Positions 1 through 6,429 of a stretch of DNA of 45,008 nt are shown piece after piece; within the stretch, counting starts at the first letter, position 1; every line of letters begins with the position of its first letter. Both the position numbers and the translations under genes were made by a program. Location of the stretch: contig NZ_BMPJ01000016.1 in assembly GCF_014647535.1 (NCBI RefSeq), positions 1-45,008 of the forward strand. The letters are read 5' to 3'. Below the pieces are notes generated by a model. The model did not search any database and had not been told where the DNA came from. It saw nothing but the letters and a program-made list of their open reading frames with translations. This DNA is from Thermus composti. GTDB lineage: Bacteria > Deinococcota > Deinococci > Deinococcales > Thermaceae.

Positions 1-479
1 CGGGGGGCATGGGTCTACGGGCTTTCCCTGGTGGTGCTGGCCTGGACGGATGGGAAGCGGCGGATCCCCCCTTCCTGCCCTACTTCGGGGAGGAGGAGAG
101 CAAGCTGGACCTGGCCCTGGCCCTGTTGGCGTGGGCCGAGGAGGAGGGGTTTAAGCCGGAGGGGGTGCTTTTTGACGCCTGGTACGCGGCGAAGGAGGTC
201 CTGATGTGGCTCCATGACCGCGGCTGGCCTTTCGTCACGAGGCTCAGATCTAACCGTGTGCTGGACGGTGTCCAGCTCAGGAGGCATGCGGGTACCCGTT
301 GGGTGAAGACGGGGAGGCTGAGGGGCCTGCAGCAGGAGCTGGGGTGGGTGGTGTACGGGCTGACAGGGCAACGGGAGGGGTTGGGGTTGAGCTTCTACCA
401 ATGCCGAAGGAAGCTCATCTCCGGCAGGTTGAGGTTGGATTTGAGCCCTTTGCTATCAGGAAACGCGGGGGCCGCATAA
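1..479 (+). pseudogene. IS transposase remnant (DDE type), frameshifted
   Basis: This is the C-terminal part of a DDE transposase of the IS4/IS701 type. The block FDAWYAAKEVL, followed by GWPFVTRLRSNR, is typical of the strand containing a catalytic Asp in those enzymes. The first ~75 bases read in frame 1 (AWVYGLSLVVLAWTDGKRR), whereas the rest reads in frame 3. A frameshift therefore lies near the C-run at about 70-75, and the copy is probably dead. The 5' part lies outside the window. The stop codon TAA (477-479) lies at or next to the point where a cytochrome c gene on the other strand loses its 3' end, so the element's right end is near 480. The exact IS family is not certain. Confidence 0.75.
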
Positions 480-665
480 GTCCAGCACGTAGGCCTCGTC
501 CAGGGCCCGGGGGTTCCCCGCCAAGGGGGGGATGGCCTCGGGGATCCCCTGGGCCTCGAGCCCGTGGCAGCTGGCGCAGTTCTTCCCGTAAAGGGCCTGG
601 CCGTCCTGAGCCAGGGCCAGGCCCAGGAGGAGGGCCAGGGCTAGGGGATAGAGCCTTCGCTTCAT
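456..665 (-). pseudogene. cytochrome c, 3'-truncated by the IS element
   Basis: The start ATG at 665 follows a GGAGGTGAGG ribosome site. The product begins with a signal peptide (KRRLYPLALALLLGLALAQ) and then has a class I heme-binding motif, CASCH, in the setting GQALYGKNCASCHGLEAQG. After about 58 residues the homology stops (DEAYVL) and the frame runs into insertion-sequence DNA, ending after DLCGPRVS. The distal Met ligand region is therefore missing and a functional cytochrome is unlikely. It is a paralog of the intact cytochrome c at 7856-8287, with the same AQDG..LYG..C..CH start. In a working allele it would be a periplasmic electron carrier for the nitrogen-oxide reductases. Confidence 0.8.
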
Positions 666-720
666 CCTCACCTCCAGGCCCCAGTGTGGAAGAAGGGGCT
701 TGCGCCCACTGGCCGGGGCC

Positions 721-734
721 GGGACATCTGTCCT
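721..734. promoter_or_regulatory. palindromic operator, GGACA-N2-TGTCC family (site 1)
   Basis: GGGACATCTGTCCT is a 14-base near-perfect palindrome. The same core occurs at 9613-9628 and 11153-11170. A -10-like hexamer TACCCT begins at 748, 20.5 bases from the operator centre, and the ATG of the small ORF at 761 follows 7 bases after the hexamer. The operator would thus cover the -35 region of a leaderless promoter for the small ORF and the Crp/Fnr gene. It also lies upstream of the truncated cytochrome gene. The binding protein is inferred, not shown. Confidence 0.65.
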
Positions 735-747
735 AGGGGAAGGGGCC

Positions 748-753
748 TACCCT
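748..753 (+). promoter_or_regulatory. -10 hexamer TACCCT, leaderless start
   Basis: TACCCT followed by 7 bases and the ATG at 761. This geometry recurs at several other genes in the window and fits a transcript that begins at the start codon. Confidence 0.45.
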
Positions 754-760
754 AAGGGCG

Positions 761-922
761 ATGCGGCCCCTAGCCCGGCTCCGGCTTTCCCCCCAAGGGC
801 AGGTGGTGGGCCTCGAGGCCGACCCCTCCTTGGGCCTTCAGGGCTACCCGGGGATCGTGGCCCTAAGGCTGGAGCCCCTCTTCCAAGAAGCCGAGGCCCG
901 GCTCCAGGCCCTCGAGGAGTGA
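761..922 (+). CDS. small conserved-looking protein coupled to the Crp/Fnr gene
   Basis: A 53-residue ORF runs from ATG 761 to TGA 920-922, ending only 3 bases before the regulator's ATG. It begins MRPLARLRLSPQGQVVGLEA and ends LFQEAEARLQALEE, giving a basic start and an acidic helical tail. There is no signal peptide, membrane segment or cysteine. Codon third positions are G/C-rich like the neighbours. The operator at 721-734 and the TACCCT hexamer sit directly upstream, so this would be the first gene of the regulator operon. I recognise no family. It might be a partner or modulator of the regulator, or simply a leader ORF allowing coupled translation. Confidence 0.5.
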   Translation: MRPLARLRLSPQGQVVGLEADPSLGLQGYPGIVALRLEPLFQEAEARLQALEE

Positions 923-925
923 GGC

Positions 926-1582
926 ATGGACCTGGCCAAGATCCCCCTCTTCCGCGACCTCCCGCCGGAGGACCTCCAGGCCCTCCAAGGGGAAGCGAGG
1001 TCCCTAAAGCTTTCCAAGGGGGAGGTGCTCTTCTTGGAGGGGGAGCCGGTCCGGGCCCTTTTCGTGGTGCAAAAGGGCCTCCTCAAGGTCTACAAGCTGG
1101 ACCCCCAGGGCCGGAAGCAGGTGGTTTTGCACGTGGAGGGCCCGGGGAAGGTCTTGGCCGAGGTGGCCCTTTTCCTGGACCACCCCACCTACCCGGCCAG
1201 CGCCGAGGCCCTGGAGGAAAGCGAGGTCCTTTGCGTCCCCAAAGAGGCCTTCTTCCGCCTGGTGGAGGAAAGGCCTCCTTTGGCGCGGGCCCTCCTCCGC
1301 TACCTGGCGCGAAGGCAGGGGCAGCTTCTGCACCTCCTGGACCGCCTGGTCTTTCACGAGGTAAGGGAACGGCTTGCCGAGTTCCTCCTGGAAAGGCTTA
1401 AGGAAGAAGGGCAGGGCTTCCGCCTGCCCACCAACCCCGAGCTGGCCGCCCTTCTCGGCACCGTGCCCGAGGCGGTCTCCCGGAACCTGGGAGAGCTTTA
1501 CCGCAGGAAGCTTATCCGGCTTTCGGGCCGGAAGGTGGAGATCCCCGACCCCAAGGCCCTGGAGGAGATCGTCCAACGATAA
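926..1582 (+). CDS. Crp/Fnr-family transcriptional regulator
   Basis: 218 residues. Residues ~1-115 form the cyclic-nucleotide-type effector domain (IPLFRDLPPEDLQAL, then VLFLEGEPVRALFVVQKGLLK), followed by the long dimer helix. A helix-turn-helix lies at ~165-195 (TNPELAALLGTVPEAVSRNLG). There is no N-terminal cysteine cluster. The only cysteine is in SEVLCVPKEAF, so an Fnr-type 4Fe-4S sensor is unlikely and a Dnr-like heme or other effector mode is possible. Its place beside the nitrite and NO reductase genes suggests control of that regulon. The TTGAC-N4-GTCAA-like palindromes in this island have the spacing expected for this family. It is probably controlled through the operator at 721-734. 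Confidence 0.88.
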   Translation: MDLAKIPLFRDLPPEDLQALQGEARSLKLSKGEVLFLEGEPVRALFVVQKGLLKVYKLDPQGRKQVVLHVEGPGKVLAEVALFLDHPTYPASAEALEESEVLCVPKEAFFRLVEERPPLARALLRYLARRQGQLLHLLDRLVFHEVRERLAEFLLERLKEEGQGFRLPTNPELAALLGTVPEAVSRNLGELYRRKLIRLSGRKVEIPDPKALEEIVQR

Positions 1583-1649
1583 TGCGAATGGGTATCGCTT
1601 CTATATCACAAAATCTGAGCGGAAAACTTTACATTACCCCCCATCCGCC

Positions 1650-1667
1650 CTTAGGCTCGGACCTAGG
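1650..1667. promoter_or_regulatory. possible DtxR/IdeR-like palindrome before feoA
   Basis: CTTAGG-N6-CCTAGG, an imperfect inverted repeat ending inside the feoA ribosome site. The TTAGG/CCTAA arms recall metal-dependent DtxR-type operators, which would make sense for an iron-uptake gene. This is weak evidence from a single site. Confidence 0.25.
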
Positions 1668-1677
1668 AGGTGGCCCC

Positions 1678-1905
1678 ATGCGTCCCCTTGCCCAGCTTTC
1701 CCCCGGAAGCCGCGCCCGGGTCCTGCGCGTTCCCCCCGAACGCCGCCGCCTTATGGCCCTGGGGCTTAGGCCAGGTACCTTAGTGGAAGTCCTCCTTCAC
1801 GCTCCCCTAGGGGACCCTCTGGAGGTCCGGGTAGGCGAGGCCTTCCTGCTCCTGCGCCGGGAAGAGGCCCAGGCCATCTGGGTGGAGGCTCTGGAGGAGG
1901 CATGA
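1678..1905 (+). CDS. feoA: FeoA-type ferrous iron transport accessory protein
   Basis: The start is ATG 1678, preceded by GGAGGTG. A longer frame from 1582 overlaps the regulator stop and has no better ribosome site. The 75-residue product has the small SH3-like FeoA layout: a start MRPLAQLSPGSRARVL, then RRRLMALGLRPGTLVEVL, then a strand pair ending LRREEAQAIWVEAL. FeoA assists the FeoB ferrous iron channel in the inner membrane. The feoB gene that overlaps its end by 4 bases is broken, so this FeoA has no intact local partner. A second feo locus elsewhere in the genome cannot be excluded. Confidence 0.85.
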   Translation: MRPLAQLSPGSRARVLRVPPERRRLMALGLRPGTLVEVLLHAPLGDPLEVRVGEAFLLLRREEAQAIWVEALEEA

Positions 1906-2221
1906 GCTGCCCCCGGTGCGCCCCCTCCCTTGCCCTGCCGTTAAAGGCGGAGGAACGCTGGGCACTGGTGGGGAACCCCAACACGGGCAAGTCTTCCCTG
2001 GTGAACGCTCTGGCCGGGGCGGGCCTCGAGGTGGGCAACTGGCCCGGCACCATCCTAGAACGCCTCGCCGCCCACCTGGCGGTGGGGGCCACCCGGGTGG
2101 AGCTGGTGGACCTGCCGGGCACCTACAGCCTCCTGCCCACCTCCCCGGAGGAGGACCTGGTCCTTAAGGAGCTCCTCCAAACCCCCCTGACCGCATCCTG
2201 AACGTCCTGGACGCCGGCAAC
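1902..2221 (+). pseudogene. feoB: feoB remnant: G domain only, frameshifted
   Basis: The reading frame opens with a Cys pair (MSCPRC) and then the FeoB GTPase start: G1 motif GNPNTGKSS, switch region NWPGTILE, G3 motif DLPGTYSLLP. It stops at 2201 after LLQTPLTAS. Adding one base to the C-run at 2182-2187 restores the expected continuation PPDRILNVLDAGN, so a one-base loss is likely. After about 110 residues all FeoB homology ends. The rest of the G domain and the whole membrane channel (normally several hundred residues) are absent. This looks like an internal deletion plus frameshift; a sequencing error in the C-run could explain the shift but not the missing body. Confidence 0.8.
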
Positions 2222-2225
2222 CGAA

Positions 2226-2399
2226 GGGGCAGAACTCCTCCTGCGCCAGCTTTCCCGGCGGGGCTACGCCAAGCCCCTCGCCTGCGGCACCGCCTGCGGA
2301 GCCTGCAGCTTCCGAGGCGTATGCTCAGGCCCGCAAGCGACCCTTTGGGTGGCCCATGACCCAGGTCATGGCCCGCCCTCCACGGAAAAGGCAGGGTAA
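2226..2399 (+). pseudogene. FeoC-like C-terminal remnant (Cys-rich)
   Basis: Directly after the broken feoB, one frame reads AELLLRQLSRRGYAKPLAC followed by GTACGACSFRGVC and ends at TAA 2397-2399. The four cysteines (C-x3-C-x2-C-x5-C) after a winged-helix-like helix match the Fe-S-binding tail of FeoC proteins. No N-terminal half or start codon is visible. Together with the feoB stump it suggests a deletion joining feoB near codon 110 to the middle of feoC. The 3' end contains the operator at 2354-2371, which may explain why this part was kept. Confidence 0.5.
2354..2371. promoter_or_regulatory. palindromic operator, CCATGACC-N2-GGTCATGG family (site 1)
   Basis: Perfect 8-base arms around a CA centre. 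The inner part is TGAC-N4-GTCA, the shape of Crp/Fnr-family sites (TTGAY-N4-RTCAA). A hexamer GGTAAT starts at 2395, 32.5 bases from the centre, giving a likely start near 2407 with the operator at about -44, an activator position. The gene served is the cupin-hemerythrin protein at 2435. Confidence 0.7.
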
Positions 2400-2434
2400 T
2401 TCCCTGGGCAGGTCTTAAGGGAAGGTGAAAAACG

Positions 2435-3001
2435 ATGGTGGAACCCTTCACAGGAAAAGCCCTGGCGCGCCCCGGGGGAAGCGTCCAGCTCCTAGAGCTT
2501 GCCCCTGGGGAGGAGAGGCCTTTGCGGGTGGAACGGAGTGAAAGCGCCCTTCTCGCCGCCCTCCAAGGAAGCCTTCTCCTCCGCTTCTGGGGGAGGACCG
2601 CCAGCCTAGCCCCAGGCCAGGTGGTCCGGGTCCGGCCCGGGCACCTCACCCTCCTGGCCCCGGCTGGGGGGCGGGCCCTCCTCGTGGTCCTCGGGGTCTC
2701 CCCTGGGCGGCTTAGCCAGGAGCACGAGGAGATCCTAGGCCTTTTGGAAAACCCCCCTACCCCCCAGGCCGCCGAGGCCCTAGCCCAGAAGCTCGAGGCC
2801 CACATCTCCCTGGAGGAGGCCCTCTACTACCCCACCCTAAGCCCGGGAAAACGTAGGGAGCGCAAGCTGGAACACCGGCTCCTCCAGGAGCTTGCGAGGG
2901 AACTTCTCACCGCCACCCGGGAGGGGCGGCCCACGGAAGGGGTGGTGGACCGGCTAAGGACCGCCTTCCTGGCCCACGCGGAGGCCGAGCTTCGGGGCTA
3001 G
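2435..3001 (+). CDS. cupin-hemerythrin (HHE) fusion protein
   Basis: 188 residues, cytoplasmic, with no signal peptide. Residues ~1-88 have the alternating strands and glycines of a small cupin (SVQLLELAPGEERPL, then LRFWGRTASLAPGQVVRVRP). Residues ~92-188 form a four-helix hemerythrin-like domain with ligand-type residues H97, H123/E127 (HISLE), H147 and H181/E185 (HAEAE). Such di-iron domains bind O2 or NO, or release iron, in NO and oxidative stress. The Crp/Fnr-type operator and GGTAAT hexamer upstream place it in the nitrogen-oxide regulon. The start follows AAGGTG. It overlaps the end of the NADH dehydrogenase gene on the other strand by 4 bases. The NO or iron role is inference. Confidence 0.7.
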   Translation: MVEPFTGKALARPGGSVQLLELAPGEERPLRVERSESALLAALQGSLLLRFWGRTASLAPGQVVRVRPGHLTLLAPAGGRALLVVLGVSPGRLSQEHEEILGLLENPPTPQAAEALAQKLEAHISLEEALYYPTLSPGKRRERKLEHRLLQELARELLTATREGRPTEGVVDRLRTAFLAHAEAELRG

Positions 3002-4182
3002 GGCCTCCCCCAAAGCACCCGCACCCCGGGCTCGCGGAAAAAGTAGGCCAAGGCCCAGCTCAAAAGCACGAGGAGGCGGTTGCGGAAGCCGATGAGCTCC
3101 CGCACGTGGACCAAGGCCCAAAGGAGCCAGGCGGGAAACCCGGCGAAGGCGAGCCGGCCCAGCTCAGCCACCGCCTTGTTCCGGCCGATCACCGCAAGCT
3201 GGCCCCGGTCGCGGTAGCGGAAGGGAAGGGGGGCTTCCCCCTTTAGGGTCCTAAGGAGGTTGTGGGCGGCCCAGGCCCCCTGCTGCAGGGCCACCGGGGC
3301 CACCCCGGGAAGGCCCAAGCCGTTCACATCCCCCACCACGTACACCTCCGGATGGTCGGGAAGCCGGAGGTAGGGGTCCGTGGGCACCCGGCCCCGGGGG
3401 TCCTGAGGGAGGCCGGGAAGGGGGTTCCCCCTCACCCCCACGGCCCAAAGGACGAGGTCGGCGGGGAAAAAGGTCCCGTCCTTCAGAACCACGCCCCCTT
3501 TCTCCACCCGGTCCACCTGGGCCTGGAGGGCCACCCGCACCCCCAAGCCCGAAAGGGCCTTTAAGGCGTAGGCGGAAAGCCCCGGGCGGAAAGCGGGAAG
3601 AAGCCTAGGCCCCGCCTCCAGAAGGTGCACCTCGGTGCCAGGAATCTCGGGGAAGTCCCGGGGAAGGACATAGCGCAGAAACTCGGCCAAGGCCCCGGAA
3701 AGCTCCACCCCCGTGGGCCCCCCGCCCACCACCACAAAGCGAAGGGACTTTTGTCCCCAAGCCGCCTCCTCCAGAACCTTAAGAAGCCGGTTCCGGATCT
3801 TCAGGGCGTCCTCCAGGGTCTTCAGGAAGAGGGCGTGTTCCCCCACGCCCAAAACCCCAAGGTCGTGGGGGCGGCTTCCCGTGGCCACGATGAGGTGGCG
3901 GTAAGGGAGCGCCTCCCCGCCTTCCAAAAGGAGCCGCCGCCCCTTAAGGTCCACCCCCTCCACCCGGGCGAGGAGGAAACGCCCCTTCCGAAGGAGGGGC
4001 CGCAAGGGGTAGGCGATGGCCGGGGCCTCGAGGAACCCCGTGGCCACCTGGTAGAGGAGGGGCTGGAAGAGGTGGTGGTTGCGGGCGTCCAGAAGGAGGT
4101 AGGGCACCCCCGCCCGGTCCAAGGCCTTGGCCGCCGCCAGGCCGCCGAAACCGCCGCCCACGATGACGATCCCCTCTTCCAC
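2998..4182 (-). CDS. nrcN: type II NADH dehydrogenase (NDH-2), NrcN-like
   Basis: 394 residues. The N-terminus has the FAD-binding fold IVIVGGGFGGLAAAKAL. A second dinucleotide motif, VVVGGGPTGVELSGALAEF, near residue 170 binds NADH. YVVGDVNGLG near 290 is the second FAD contact, and the tail has an amphipathic or hydrophobic segment (PAWLLWALVHVRELIG) for membrane attachment. The enzyme oxidises NADH and reduces menaquinone without pumping protons. It is the last gene of a five-gene minus-strand operon with ferredoxin, membrane and SdhB-like subunits. That setting matches the nitrate-respiration Nrc dehydrogenase of Thermus. The 83 bases before it carry an inverted repeat, GGACC-N5-GGTCC. 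Sulfide:quinone reductase is a less likely alternative because the usual cysteines are absent. Confidence 0.87.
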   Translation of the reverse strand: MEEGIVIVGGGFGGLAAAKALDRAGVPYLLLDARNHHLFQPLLYQVATGFLEAPAIAYPLRPLLRKGRFLLARVEGVDLKGRRLLLEGGEALPYRHLIVATGSRPHDLGVLGVGEHALFLKTLEDALKIRNRLLKVLEEAAWGQKSLRFVVVGGGPTGVELSGALAEFLRYVLPRDFPEIPGTEVHLLEAGPRLLPAFRPGLSAYALKALSGLGVRVALQAQVDRVEKGGVVLKDGTFFPADLVLWAVGVRGNPLPGLPQDPRGRVPTDPYLRLPDHPEVYVVGDVNGLGLPGVAPVALQQGAWAAHNLLRTLKGEAPLPFRYRDRGQLAVIGRNKAVAELGRLAFAGFPAWLLWALVHVRELIGFRNRLLVLLSWALAYFFREPGVRVLWGRP

Positions 4183-4265
4183 CTTTCCACCTCCGCGGGA
4201 CCTCGAGGGTCCTTGTGATGATTTTCCCTTAATGAGCTCGTGAAGAAAGGAACAAAAAGCACATT

Positions 4266-4964
4266 CTAAAAGGCCGCCTCCATGATCCAGCGCTTTACCT
4301 CAGTGATAAGTCGGTTCACGTCAATCCCCCGAGGGCAAGCCTCGGTGCAGTTGTGGGCATTGCGGCACCGCCAAACCCCGCTGCGCCCCCCAAGCCACCC
4401 GGCAAGCCGCTCCTCCGCCCCCAGGTCCCGGGAATCAAAGAGGAAGCGGTGCGCCTGGACGATGGCCGCCGGGCCGATGTAGCGCCCGTTCACCCAGTAG
4501 ACGGGGCAGCTCGAGGTGCAGGCGCCGCAGAGGATGCACCGGGTGGCTTCCTCGTAGCGCGCCCGCTCCTCGGGACTTTGCAGCCTCTCCCGCCCGGGCG
4601 GAGGCTCAGGGTTGATGAGGTAAGGCTTCACCGCCCGATAAGCGGCGAAGAAGGGCTCCATGTCCACAATGAGGTCCTTAAGCGGCCGGAAGGCCTTCAG
4701 GGGCTCCACGCGGATCCGGGGGCCCACGTCCTTCACCAGCGTCTTGCAAGCCAGCCGGTTGCGGCCGTTGATGGTGAGGGCGTCGGAACCGCACACCCCT
4801 TGACCGCAGGAGTAGCGGAAGGCCAGGCTTCCGTCCACCTCGGCCTTCACCTGCAAGAGAAGGTCCAAGACCCGCTCCCTAGGGGAGGCCTCCAGAACGT
4901 AGCGCGCCCAGCGGAAAGGCGCACCAGGCGCCTCCTGCCGCCGAATCTCCAAAACCACTTTCAT
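4266..4964 (-). CDS. nrcF: SdhB/FrdB-like iron-sulfur subunit (NrcF-like)
   Basis: 232 residues, start ATG 4964, overlapping the preceding stop as ATGA. The N-terminal plant-type ferredoxin domain carries the [2Fe-2S] ligands in YSCGQGVCGSDALTINGR plus a later cysteine (RLACKT). The C-terminal domain has CILCGACTSSCP for a [4Fe-4S] cluster and CRNAHNCTEACPRGI for a third cluster. This is the electron wire seen in succinate and fumarate enzymes, but no flavoprotein SdhA lies nearby. Instead it sits between a membrane subunit and a type II NADH dehydrogenase, as in the Nrc complex. It probably carries electrons between ferredoxin or NADH dehydrogenase and the membrane part. Confidence 0.87.
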   Translation of the reverse strand: MKVVLEIRRQEAPGAPFRWARYVLEASPRERVLDLLLQVKAEVDGSLAFRYSCGQGVCGSDALTINGRNRLACKTLVKDVGPRIRVEPLKAFRPLKDLIVDMEPFFAAYRAVKPYLINPEPPPGRERLQSPEERARYEEATRCILCGACTSSCPVYWVNGRYIGPAAIVQAHRFLFDSRDLGAEERLAGWLGGRSGVWRCRNAHNCTEACPRGIDVNRLITEVKRWIMEAAF

Positions 4965-5200
4965 GGCTTCTCCACCAGGAACCGGTGGTACCGGAAGGGA
5001 AAGACCCCCCTCCGCTCGTGTTTGAGGATCCGGTAGCCGTACTTGCCCGCCCAGGTGGGAACCTCGTAGGGGGCGTAGACATCCTTGGAAAAAATCTCTA
5101 AAACTGCCCCGCGAGGCAAGGCCTCCATTGCCTCGGAAGCCCGGATAAGGCCAAGGGCGCAAGGCGTACCACGGTTATCCAAGCGGTGAAGAGGCCTCAC
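4961..5200 (-). CDS. TusA/SirA-like sulfur-carrier-fold protein
   Basis: I place the start at GTG 5200 because GGAGG lies 8 bases upstream; a longer reading from GTG 5224 is possible. About 79 residues. The start RPLHRLDNRGTPCALGLIRA matches the TusA pattern LDLRGLxCPxPxL, including the cysteine, but the usual CPxP is CALG. The middle and tail (SKDVYAPYEVPTWAGKYGYR) follow the fold and then extend further than usual. TusA proteins hand on persulfide sulfur. Here, inside a respiratory operon, the protein might assist Fe-S or quinone-linked chemistry, or sense sulfane sulfur. It is an extra gene relative to the four-gene nrc set I know of. Confidence 0.68.
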   Translation of the reverse strand: MRPLHRLDNRGTPCALGLIRASEAMEALPRGAVLEIFSKDVYAPYEVPTWAGKYGYRILKHERRGVFPFRYHRFLVEKP

Positions 5201-5242
5201 CCGGAGGTCCTCCAGGTTACACACCCCTTTGACCGGGGAGCA

Positions 5243-6049
5243 CTACCGGTAGAGGGGGCAGGTGATGAAGATGACCACGAGGCCGAAAAGCAGGAAGAGC
5301 TTCAAGGGAATGAGGGCAAAGGGAAAGGCAAGGAAGGCGGGGAGGGGAAGCCGGTAGGCCAGGGCCATCCCCAGACCGGTGAGGAGCACCGTGGGCAGGG
5401 CGAAACCCACCACCCAGCGGAAGCGCTCCAGCTGCCTGGCCCCCACCACCGCAGGCACCTGGGGATGACGCATACTCACGGGCACGTTGACCCCGAGGTT
5501 GAAAAGCGCCCCACCAAGCCAGAGGCCGAAGGCGAGAAAATGAAGCGCCCGTAGGAGGAACCCTCCCGGGGTGAGGGTGTCGGCCCAGGCCCAGAGGAGG
5601 AAGAGCCCCAGGGCCGAGGCAAAGGCCGCCCGGGGCCATCCCGCCCCCAGAGCCGCCGCAAGAAGCAGGATGCCAAGGAAGAGGGGGCCTTTCAGCCCGC
5701 CCAGGTAGGACAGGAAGAGGGAAAAGGGCGCCGTGAGGGCCAAGGGCCAAGCAAGCCCCCGAGCCAAGCGGGCCCAAACCCGCTCTTCCTCCTTCAAAAA
5801 CTCCGAGGCCTCCGGTAGATCCGGCTCCTTGCGGAGGTAGAAGGCCCGCCAAGCGGCAAACCCAAGGGCCAAGGCGCAAAGCCAAAGGAGAAGCCAGCGC
5901 AAAAGAAGCCACGCCGGGGAAAGACCCAGGTGCAGGCCGGTAAAGATCGCCCCCAGCAAGGAGGCCAGGCTGATGAGGGTAAAGGCCACCTTGGGCAGAA
6001 AGGGCACCTCTTGGCGAACCTCCACCACCAGGCCCGAGGGCAAGGCCAT
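5243..6049 (-). CDS. nrcE: multi-pass membrane subunit (NrcE-like)
   Basis: 268 residues with about eight hydrophobic helices, including AFTLISLASLLGAIFTGLHLG, WLLLRWLLLWLCALALGF and LKLFLLFGLVVIFITCPLY. Histidines lie in or near helices (GLHLGL, LRALHFLAFGLWLGG, MRHPQ), so b-type heme is possible. It would anchor the Fe-S proteins of the operon and pass electrons to menaquinone. The ATG at 6047-6049 follows the ferredoxin stop with one base between. Assignment to NrcE rests on its position between a ferredoxin and an SdhB-like protein in a Thermus nitrogen-respiration cluster; the sequence itself is poorly conserved. Confidence 0.72.
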   Translation of the reverse strand: MALPSGLVVEVRQEVPFLPKVAFTLISLASLLGAIFTGLHLGLSPAWLLLRWLLLWLCALALGFAAWRAFYLRKEPDLPEASEFLKEEERVWARLARGLAWPLALTAPFSLFLSYLGGLKGPLFLGILLLAAALGAGWPRAAFASALGLFLLWAWADTLTPGGFLLRALHFLAFGLWLGGALFNLGVNVPVSMRHPQVPAVVGARQLERFRWVVGFALPTVLLTGLGMALAYRLPLPAFLAFPFALIPLKLFLLFGLVVIFITCPLYR

Positions 6050-6050
6050 C

Positions 6051-6314
6051 CTACTCCTCCAACACGTGGACGTTGGGCAGGGTCTGGGCCCAGGTGCGGT
6101 TCTTCTCTATGTAGATCCGCCACTGCTCGGGCACGTCCTCCTCAGGGTAGATGGCGTTCACCGGGCAAGCGGGCACGCAGGCCCCGCAGTCAATGCACTC
6201 GTCGGGGTGGATGTAGAGCTGCTCCCCGGCGTCGTAGATGCACTCCACGGGGCAGACCTCCTGGCACGACCGGTCCTTCACGCCAATGCAGGGCTCGCAG
6301 ATCACGTGGGGCAT
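6051..6314 (-). CDS. 7Fe-type ferredoxin, first gene of the nrc-like operon
   Basis: 87 residues, start ATG 6314 after GGAGGTGAGCC. The cysteine pattern CEPCIGVKDRSCQEVCPVECI, followed by CIDCGACVPACPV, fits a ferredoxin with one [3Fe-4S] and one [4Fe-4S] cluster, as in the well-studied Thermus 7Fe ferredoxin. It opens the operon that continues with the membrane subunit. The operator at 6360-6377 lies 46 bases upstream. It may be a dedicated carrier for the Nrc complex or donate to biosynthetic enzymes such as the radical SAM protein encoded nearby. Confidence 0.9.
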   Translation of the reverse strand: MPHVICEPCIGVKDRSCQEVCPVECIYDAGEQLYIHPDECIDCGACVPACPVNAIYPEEDVPEQWRIYIEKNRTWAQTLPNVHVLEE

Positions 6315-6359
6315 GGCTCACCTCCAAGGCCCAGAGTGCCGCCAAAGGCCGACGCGCTT

Positions 6360-6377
6360 CCATGACCCGGGTCAAGG
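6360..6377. promoter_or_regulatory. palindromic operator, TGACC-N2-GGTCA family (site 2), divergent
   Basis: CCATGACC-CG-GGTCAAGG, with a perfect 12-base core. It lies between the divergent ferredoxin operon (ATG 6314) and the + strand gene at 6430, so one bound regulator could act on both. No GNTAAN hexamer is found at the usual 32-base offset on either strand, unlike sites 1, 3 and 4. Confidence 0.7.
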
Positions 6378-6418
6378 GCCTTAGCCCGAACGCCTTGCGC
6401 CGAAGGGGGAAGGCAGCC

Positions 6419-6424
6419 TACCCT
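6419..6424 (+). promoter_or_regulatory. -10 hexamer TACCCT before the 6430 gene
   Basis: TACCCT is followed by 5 bases and ATG 6430. It forms half of the palindrome TACCCTAGGGTA. A leaderless start is likely, with the operator centred about 61 bases upstream. Confidence 0.4.
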
Positions 6425-6429
6425 AGGGT

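Noticed and set aside
4266-4964. Annotation as succinate dehydrogenase iron-sulfur subunit
   Set aside because: No flavoprotein or cytochrome b subunit of succinate dehydrogenase is nearby; neighbours are NDH-2, ferredoxin and a different membrane protein.
5228-5240. TTGACCGGGG half-site between the membrane subunit and TusA-like genes
   Set aside because: Only one arm matches the TGACC-N2-GGTCA family and it lies inside an operon.
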